The position numbers and the translations under genes were made by a program. Below, in pieces: positions 61,101 through 64,000 of a stretch of 64,000 nucleotides of DNA. The notes below the pieces were generated by a model, which was not told the origin of the DNA, ran no database searches, and saw nothing but the letters and a program-made list of their open reading frames with translations. The stretch comes from Acanthaster planci (Eukaryota > Echinodermata > Asteroidea > Valvatida > Acanthasteridae), in assembly GCF_001949145.1 (NCBI RefSeq), contig NW_019091362.1, positions 11,317,948 to 11,381,947 of the forward strand, read 5' to 3'. The first letter of the stretch is position 1. Every line of letters begins with the position of its first letter.

Positions 61101-63340
61101 TGCAAGCCCTCCATTAACGTGGAAGAAGATTTTTTCCTGGACATTTCAAGACTGAAAATTGAGGCAGAGTAAGGGCGTTATCTACACAAATAATTTTTGT
61201 GGGCACTTTTTACTCTGGTCCATTGATACTTCAGTACAGTGAAGAATTTACCATAAAATATACATGCATTCTGAAAAGAAAGGTGCAAAATGGTCATGCG
61301 AATTTATTGTGGAGGAAAACTGGCCCATATTTTGTTATGTTTTGATTGTCTGTGATAAGGTGTTACCTCTGTATAAGAAGGTATCAAAGGGTGGCTTTTT
61401 GGATATCAAGATAAACCAAACAGATTTAAGGTGAGAACCCCTTTATGTAATTTTTTCACTGGCTACAGTTTTTTAATAAGCTTTTTAGGAAAAGCAGTCT
61501 TTCCTAGAAGAAGAAAGAATTCTATGATGATGCGATCTGTCAGAGCTTTACTTACATGCAAGAATTGTATTCATTCACCAAGAGTACAGACCAAATGTGT
61601 GACCGACATTCCATCTTTCAAGAGAGGGCAAGTCTGTAACAACTGTAGAGCATGAAAAAATTATCACCCTTGATGTACTTTTTGAAAATTGTACATTCAT
61701 CCTGTAAAATGTTTATGGCAGATGCAGCATTTATTAAAGGGAGGGGCTGGGGTATTCATGAAAATGGGGTACCCCGAATGGAGATAAACCCAAACACGTA
61801 CTGACATTTATTAAAGATAATAATTCCTGTCTATAAACTGATTGAATCACAGCACTCAATTTCACAGGTTGTTGAGCAAATGATTTTCTGCTAACAAAAC
61901 GGCTATCCACTTCATTAACACCATAAGCAGTAAGCACATGAGAAAGCTCGGTAACTTCAGTGGCAGAATTTGCTTAAAATAATGACGTAACAACAGAAAT
62001 TTCCATTTACACAGATCTAGAGTGACTGCAAAATAGTGCTTAGGCTAGTAAAGTTTTTCTGCAAGTTAGCACAACCTGTCAACATCAGTTGGGGATTTCC
62101 TTTTGATCACAGGAAAGGCAGTGTTCTCATTCCACACACTGTGTCCTACAACTACTCGGATGCAGCCATCCGAGAAATGCAGCCAGCCGTGTTTTACGCG
62201 AGGTCGGTGCAGCCAGATGTGGAAGCCGGCAGAGTAGGCAGCTTGCAACTGGATAAAAGCTGCAAGGAATGCACGAGTCCAAAAGGCAAGCATCTTCGTC
62301 CATGCGCATGACATGCTTGAGCAAGATACGGTGTATGTTTTTTTACATAAAGAAACGATGCCCTTTTGGGGGCAGACTGCTGAGCAAGTTTGACAGTTAT
62401 CTTTTGTAGCGTACAATTTTCTCATGTGCACTGTATGTGAATCTCATCAGAGTGGATAGTGGAAATTATAGAAACAACACTGGAATCTGATGAAATGGTT
62501 GAAGCAAGTGGTCAAAGAGACATACCTTGTACACTACCCTTTTGGCTGTTGTAATAAGCCATTTGGAAAATTTGAATAAAATCTGGTGCACTGAGTTATC
62601 TGATTGCACATAAACATAACAATTTGAATTCCCTAGACTGAAGACACTGTTGCTATACCTCGTGATTTGGGGCAGGCCTTTGCATAGCGACCACCATCTC
62701 TCGAATGGTCTGTGTCCTTTGTGCCCTGCTTATCAGTTGAGAACAGTGTATTATTGCAATGTGTCTCTTATGTATCCAAGCAAAAGCTTGCCCCAAATCG
62801 TGAGGTATGGCAACAGCGGTTTTATTATGGAATATTCAAATTGTTATGTTCACGTAAATTTAAAGAACTCAGTGTACCAGATTTTAGTCATCTTTAACTC
62901 GCCAAAGGCTTATTATGAGAGAGTTGTAAAGACCAATCCTGTGACAAATCCACAGGATACTACATTGTACTATGAACTGTCAGCATAATGCCAGTTTCAT
63001 TTATACAAGTAAGGGCATGCCAGATGAATGTGACACAGAGCTTACAATTTCTAGCCTTTTATTTGCCCATATGATATCTCTGAAATGTGTTGGAATTGTC
63101 ACCTTTGCACAAATATTTAAAAAATATTCATCATTCTCCTGTTTGTCCAGATATTACCAGTGTCTGTGTTGGTGTGGACGAGGAGACTATAGTGTGTCCA
63201 GACAAAAGTGTCCTGACGAAGGAATCTGATGCCAGTAGTGGGCTGTGCATTTATAAATGCGTGTCCATCTGTGAGGAAGATTCCAGTTACTGCAATGGAG
63301 GTGTGTGCTCACAGAAGAATAACGAGGATGCAGAATGCAG
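40074..63340 (+). CDS. Gene B: HYR-EGF-SEA membrane protein, 21 exons reconstructed, continues past the window
   Basis: Gene span; the coding exons are listed separately. Plus-strand paralogue of gene A, transcribed away from it. In order it encodes a signal peptide, thirteen HYR domains, EGF, calcium-binding EGF, linker microexon, a three-exon SEA domain with GSVLI and the first part of the third EGF, to phase 2 at 63340. The expected transmembrane exon, homologous to 1861-2049, is not in the last 660 bases and must lie beyond 64000. The exons total 4130 nt (1376 codons plus 2 nt), with no stop and all phases matching. Intron 1 is 9.3 kb; later introns are mostly 0.2-1.2 kb. HYR repeats 2-3/4-5 and 8-9/10-11 are visibly similar two-domain units, so the array grew by duplicating pairs. 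One intron (after exon 20) needs a GC donor. Likely a surface adhesion or recognition protein; no gene name is recognised. Confidence 0.92.
40162..49504. other. Intron 1 of gene B
   Basis: 9.3-kb intron between the signal-peptide exon and HYR1, about as long as intron 1 of gene A without its retrotransposon. It holds the inverted-repeat element at 44436-47333. Elsewhere I see AT-rich DNA and short frames without domains; the CA-rich stretch at 42110-42260 may be the end of an interspersed repeat. No extra HYR exon was seen. Confidence 0.6.
44436..47333. mobile_element. 2.9-kb DNA element with 32-bp inverted ends and internal repeated motif
   Basis: TATAGGGCAGTTTCAC at 44432 and its inverse ending at 47337 mark inverted ends that match at 30 of 32 positions. 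If the element starts at GGGCAG, TATA is duplicated on both sides. Inside, GTCCTTTCCTGAAC or a one-base variant occurs at 44834, 45012, 45179, inverted at 45534, and at 46753. The motif resembles the terminal sequence (TTCAC-R-GGAAAGG). No transposase frame is visible, so it would be non-autonomous or decayed. The family is not recognised. Confidence 0.7.
49505..49738 (+). CDS. Gene B exon 2: HYR domain 1
   Basis: 234 nt starting GPSLVCPNIFTPP and ending CQLLIAV. Cysteines: VCPN, VTCNL, VQCTAVD and TTCQ. The acceptor is ttttgtgcag. Two donors overlap (gtgagt and gtaagt); the second is chosen because it leaves phase 1. It resembles A HYR6 in the YATVYWPIPRSMDVDGD segment. Confidence 0.88.
50061..50283 (-). 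repeat. tRNA-like repeat inside a short inverted repeat
   Basis: On the minus strand, 50224 to 50153 reads like a tRNA, with an A box TGGTCGAGTGG (50218-50208) and a B box GGTTCAAGTCC (50173-50163). The anticodon loop is irregular (8 bases between CCTGC and GCAGG), so it is more likely a tRNA-derived SINE than a working tRNA. Outside it, TTTTGCCCTGCCCGA (50076-50090) is repeated inverted at 50250-50264, with weaker AT-rich similarity beyond. Confidence 0.6.
50583..50816 (+). CDS. Gene B exon 3: HYR domain 2
   Basis: 234 nt starting TPRFNRGCPPDIS and ending FKVSIGT. Cysteines: GCPP, VECSH, VNCTAID and ATCSF. Type-A repeat. The upstream intron contains a tRNA-like repeat at 50061-50283. Confidence 0.9.
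51234..51488 (+). CDS. Gene B exon 4: HYR domain 3
   Basis: 255 nt starting LPKFANLGSCGDA and ending SFKVRV. It has the G-R-W-T-R-P-T-x-x-GGG segment shared only with HYR5 of this gene. Cysteines: SCGD, VVCDP, VTCMVAD and DTCSF. Type-B repeat, behind a strong polypyrimidine acceptor. Confidence 0.9.
51897..52130 (+). CDS. Gene B exon 5: HYR domain 4
   Basis: 234 nt starting FPTFPNGCPETII and ending FVVAVGT, before gtgagt. Cysteines: GCPE, GTCDK, VRCSAMD and VTCSF. Type-A repeat; with HYR5 it forms a pair resembling HYR2-HYR3. Confidence 0.9.
52535..52786 (+). CDS. Gene B exon 6: HYR domain 5
   Basis: 252 nt starting PPDFDSRGSCDSS, with Q-W-T-R-P-T-R-A-GGG, and ending FDVGV. Cysteines: SCDS, ATCSP, VACTIQN and TTCTF. 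Type-B repeat. The intervening segment DPDTTTFV matches DPDTHTFV of HYR3, so the two share a recent origin. Confidence 0.9.
53186..53428 (+). CDS. Gene B exon 7: HYR domain 6, lacking the first and fourth cysteines
   Basis: 243 nt starting FPAFEKDTLLGNPFRSP and ending YTFNLTV. The middle cysteines are kept (VVCSPMSG and IQCIATD). The N-terminal CP is replaced by GNP, and the usual T-C-x-F is S-T-Y-T-F. The same two positions are missing in A HYR7, which suggests paired loss of one disulphide. Confidence 0.88.
53862..54092 (+). CDS. Gene B exon 8: HYR domain 7
   Basis: 231 nt starting APVFKTLCPNDII and ending FTVTIVV, before gtgagt. Cysteines: LCPN, VTCTK, VICTVTD and ATCSF. Type-A repeat. 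The acceptor is weak (acacaaag after an interrupted pyrimidine tract) but is required for phase. Confidence 0.87.
54766..55026 (+). CDS. Gene B exon 9: HYR domain 8
   Basis: 261 nt, the longest HYR exon, starting APTFDASPACDED and ending FRVRV. It contains TWPERAATQADGNPANVTC, nearly identical to HYR10 of the same gene. Cysteines: ACDE, VTCEP, VTCTAAD and DCVF. Type-B repeat. Several sequons are visible (NVT). Confidence 0.9.
55252..55506 (+). CDS. Gene B exon 10: HYR domain 9
   Basis: 255 nt starting YPTFVEGCPNNII and ending IRFLA. Cysteines: GCPN, VTCDP, VTCTAID and ATCSF. Long type-A repeat; IPEAAIDSGGKQAANVTC corresponds to IPEGAPDSTGAAANVTC of HYR11. Confidence 0.9.
55906..56160 (+). 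CDS. Gene B exon 11: HYR domain 10
   Basis: 255 nt starting APTFNATPPCDEN and ending FQVRV, with TWPKRAATQEDGNPAMVTC close to HYR8. Cysteines: PCDE, VTCEP, VTCMAVD and TTCDF. Type-B repeat. Its opening also resembles A HYR9. Confidence 0.9.
56534..56791 (+). CDS. Gene B exon 12: HYR domain 11
   Basis: 258 nt starting YPTFVTGCPADIV and ending VIVGI. Cysteines: GCPA, VTCEP, VTCTAID and ATCTF. The open frame runs on upstream to an ATG at 56494, but the acceptor in gaaacag is needed to restore the phase-1 Y-P-T-F start seen in HYR9. Confidence 0.88.
   Translation: MPPSSPDAQPISLKPQSQEGQRWWNSRSQRVPQTPPVQLQMLPVSHPLDPPLQTMSRPKSLALPSTRTMQLFLARPPALSKSSLA
57311..57550 (+). CDS. Gene B exon 13: HYR domain 12
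   Basis: 240 nt starting APTFAKGCPADIV and ending FRVIL, before gtaaga. Cysteines: GCPA, VNCDH, VTCIATD and NCTF. It corresponds to A HYR10, the penultimate HYR of gene A, through the TDAGT-L/F-T-x-NC segment. Confidence 0.9.
58268..58516 (+). CDS. Gene B exon 14: HYR domain 13 (membrane-proximal type)
   Basis: 249 nt starting DSEPPILDCPNNF and ending FEVEIT, before gtagta. Cysteines: DCPN, VACIP, VVCYAAD and GTCSF. It is the counterpart of A HYR11 by sequence and position. Confidence 0.92.
58790..58897 (+). CDS. Gene B exon 15: EGF-like domain
   Basis: 108 nt encoding ANCVETCPGNSVC, then VCVCNQGYTGPEC: six cysteines in EGF spacing, phase 1 at both ends. The donor is gtaggt. It is the counterpart of gene A exon 13. 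Confidence 0.9.
59721..59846 (+). CDS. Gene B exon 16: calcium-binding EGF domain
   Basis: 126 nt encoding NVDECASSPCHSNAIC, then YSCECQEGFYGDG. The N-V-D-E-C start and G-Y/F-x-G-D-G end identify a calcium-binding EGF. The donor gtgcgt is a weaker match to consensus but gives the same phase as in gene A. Confidence 0.9.
60260..60298 (+). CDS. Gene B exon 17: 39-nt linker microexon
   Basis: 39 nt encoding YFPPEYPDILLP between tttgtcctag and gttagt. It matches the 33-nt exon 15 of gene A apart from two extra codons. Confidence 0.85.
60818..60951 (+). CDS. Gene B exon 18: SEA domain, part 1
   Basis: 134 nt encoding GGAYDLKKLFLVVLAIAD, then TLVRTFKEL, ending in phase 0 before gtaagt. It is the counterpart of gene A exon 16; a Cys pair sits at the same places (CNPDVDTMSFEC against CDPENENDKMSPQC). 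Confidence 0.88.
61360..61430 (+). CDS. Gene B exon 19: SEA domain, part 2
   Basis: A 71-nt exon encodes VLPLYKKVSKGGFLDIKINQ, then TDLR, ending in phase 2 before gtgaga. It was located by homology to gene A exon 17 (IEPLYRQVSSSSFKAIIVDQ); length and both phases are identical. It is too short to appear as an open reading frame of its own. Confidence 0.85.
62113..62285 (+). CDS. Gene B exon 20: SEA domain, part 3 with GSVLI motif
   Basis: 173 nt starting KGSVLIPHTVSYNY and ending CKECTSPK. It aligns with gene A exon 18 and has the same length. The G-S-V-L-I variant of the SEA self-cleavage motif keeps G-S but has Leu at the fourth position. The exon must end at AAAG before gcaagc, so this intron uses a GC donor. 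Confidence 0.87.
63151..63340 (+). CDS. Gene B exon 21: cysteine-rich region and first part of third EGF
   Basis: 190 nt starting DITSVCVGVDEETIVC, with CIYKCVSIC, SYCNGGVC and AEC before gttagt. It is the counterpart of gene A exon 19, two codons longer, ending in the same phase. The following exon with the transmembrane helix is outside the window. Confidence 0.88.
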
Positions 63341-63636
63341 GTTAGTCCTCAGATTTTCCATATGTAGACCAGACTTGAGACAGCCGGCTTAATATGTTTC
63401 TGATGAAGGCTGCCTAAGACAAACGTGTGAAATGCTCTTTAATAACATGCAGTAGAATTTGTCTGTGTTGTTTCCCTACATAATGACTCTGTTTAATAAC
63501 TGTTATGAAACAGAGAGACAGAGTTGTGGTTGTAAAGGCCAATGGTTTAAACAAGCATCCTTTCCCTTACCAAACTGGACTGCATTCATTTAGCATGCAC
63601 ATGGCATTCAAAAACCTTATGAGGACTACCTTCCAA

Positions 63637-63999
63637 TAGCATTCTCAAGAGATGCATTTCTAGTAGCATTCACATGCAAACAGCATGATGAAATGAATCA
63701 ATGGGGGGGTTGCAACCCCCCACCCCCTCCCTCTAGCTCCGCCTCTGGCATTCCTTCTGACTTAAAGGTAATCAAAGAGCAACTATAGCATTCAATGACT
63801 GCATGCATTTGTCAACTCTAGAAATGCTATACTTTGACAAAATTCACTGCCTTGACCCTCTAAATTTCTAGACATAAGTTTATCTGTATAGCATTCATGC
63901 TCCACGCTAGGAATGCTATTCAGATGATTTCCACTTGAGGAATGCTATATTTTTCAGACCATACTCTGGTTTGAATGCTATGAAGGCTGATGAATGCTA
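63637..63999. repeat. Cluster of TAGCATTC/GAATGCTA octamers at the right edge
   Basis: TAGCATTC occurs at 63637, 63664, 63786 and 63889. Its inverse GAATGCTA occurs at 63911, 63940, 63973 and 63992, with AAATGCTA at 63832. The forward copies lie mostly left of the inverse copies. The cluster continues to the window end, so its extent is unknown. Confidence 0.75.
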
Positions 64000-64000
64000 C

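Overview
This is eukaryotic genomic DNA. The genes are split into short exons with GT-AG introns, the background is AT-rich and dense in transposon relics, and there is one assembly gap (213 N at 6479-6691). HYR (hyalin repeat) arrays, BEL/Pao and Tc1-like relics, short GCGCTNTATA-type repeat tails and frequent ACATGTAC words suggest a marine invertebrate deuterostome such as a sea urchin, hemichordate or amphioxus. The species is an inference and cannot be fixed from the sequence.

The window is built around two head-to-head paralogous genes, called A and B here. Gene A is on the minus strand, with its ATG at 31341 and its last visible exon at 1861. It encodes a signal peptide, 11 HYR domains, an EGF-like domain, a calcium-binding EGF, a SEA domain with a GSVVI autoproteolysis motif, a juxtamembrane third EGF, a transmembrane helix and the start of a cytoplasmic tail. 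Gene B is on the plus strand, with its ATG at 40074, and runs off the right edge. It has a signal peptide, 13 HYR domains, EGF, calcium-binding EGF and SEA, followed by the first part of the third EGF; its membrane exon lies beyond 64000. I reconstructed 20 exons of A (3776 nt, 1258 codons plus 2 nt) and 21 exons of B (4130 nt, 1376 codons plus 2 nt). All junction phases agree and no internal stop was found. The non-HYR exons of the two genes correspond one to one. Every HYR domain is a single exon flanked by phase-1 introns, so each can be skipped or duplicated without breaking the frame.

Layout. 1-1180: end of an unidentified C2H2 zinc-finger ORF and a candidate LTR. 1861-19898: exons A20 to A2. 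19899-31262: intron 1 of A, holding a decayed 6.35-kb BEL/Pao retrotransposon (20777-27127). 31263-31341: signal-peptide exon of A. 31342-40073: 8.7-kb divergent intergenic region with a CGTA-rich repeat, a Tc1-like transposase relic and a CTCF/YY1-like site close to the start of B. 40162-49504: intron 1 of B, with a 2.9-kb element bounded by 32-bp inverted repeats. 49505-63340: exons B2 to B21. 63600-64000: a cluster of TAGCATTC/GAATGCTA words at the right edge.

Inferred role: both products look like type I cell-surface receptors or adhesion molecules with long, modular, probably glycosylated ectodomains that may be cleaved at the SEA domain. The divergent pair differs mainly in the number and order of HYR modules, which is how a diversifying recognition or adhesion family would look. 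No function is shown by the sequence.
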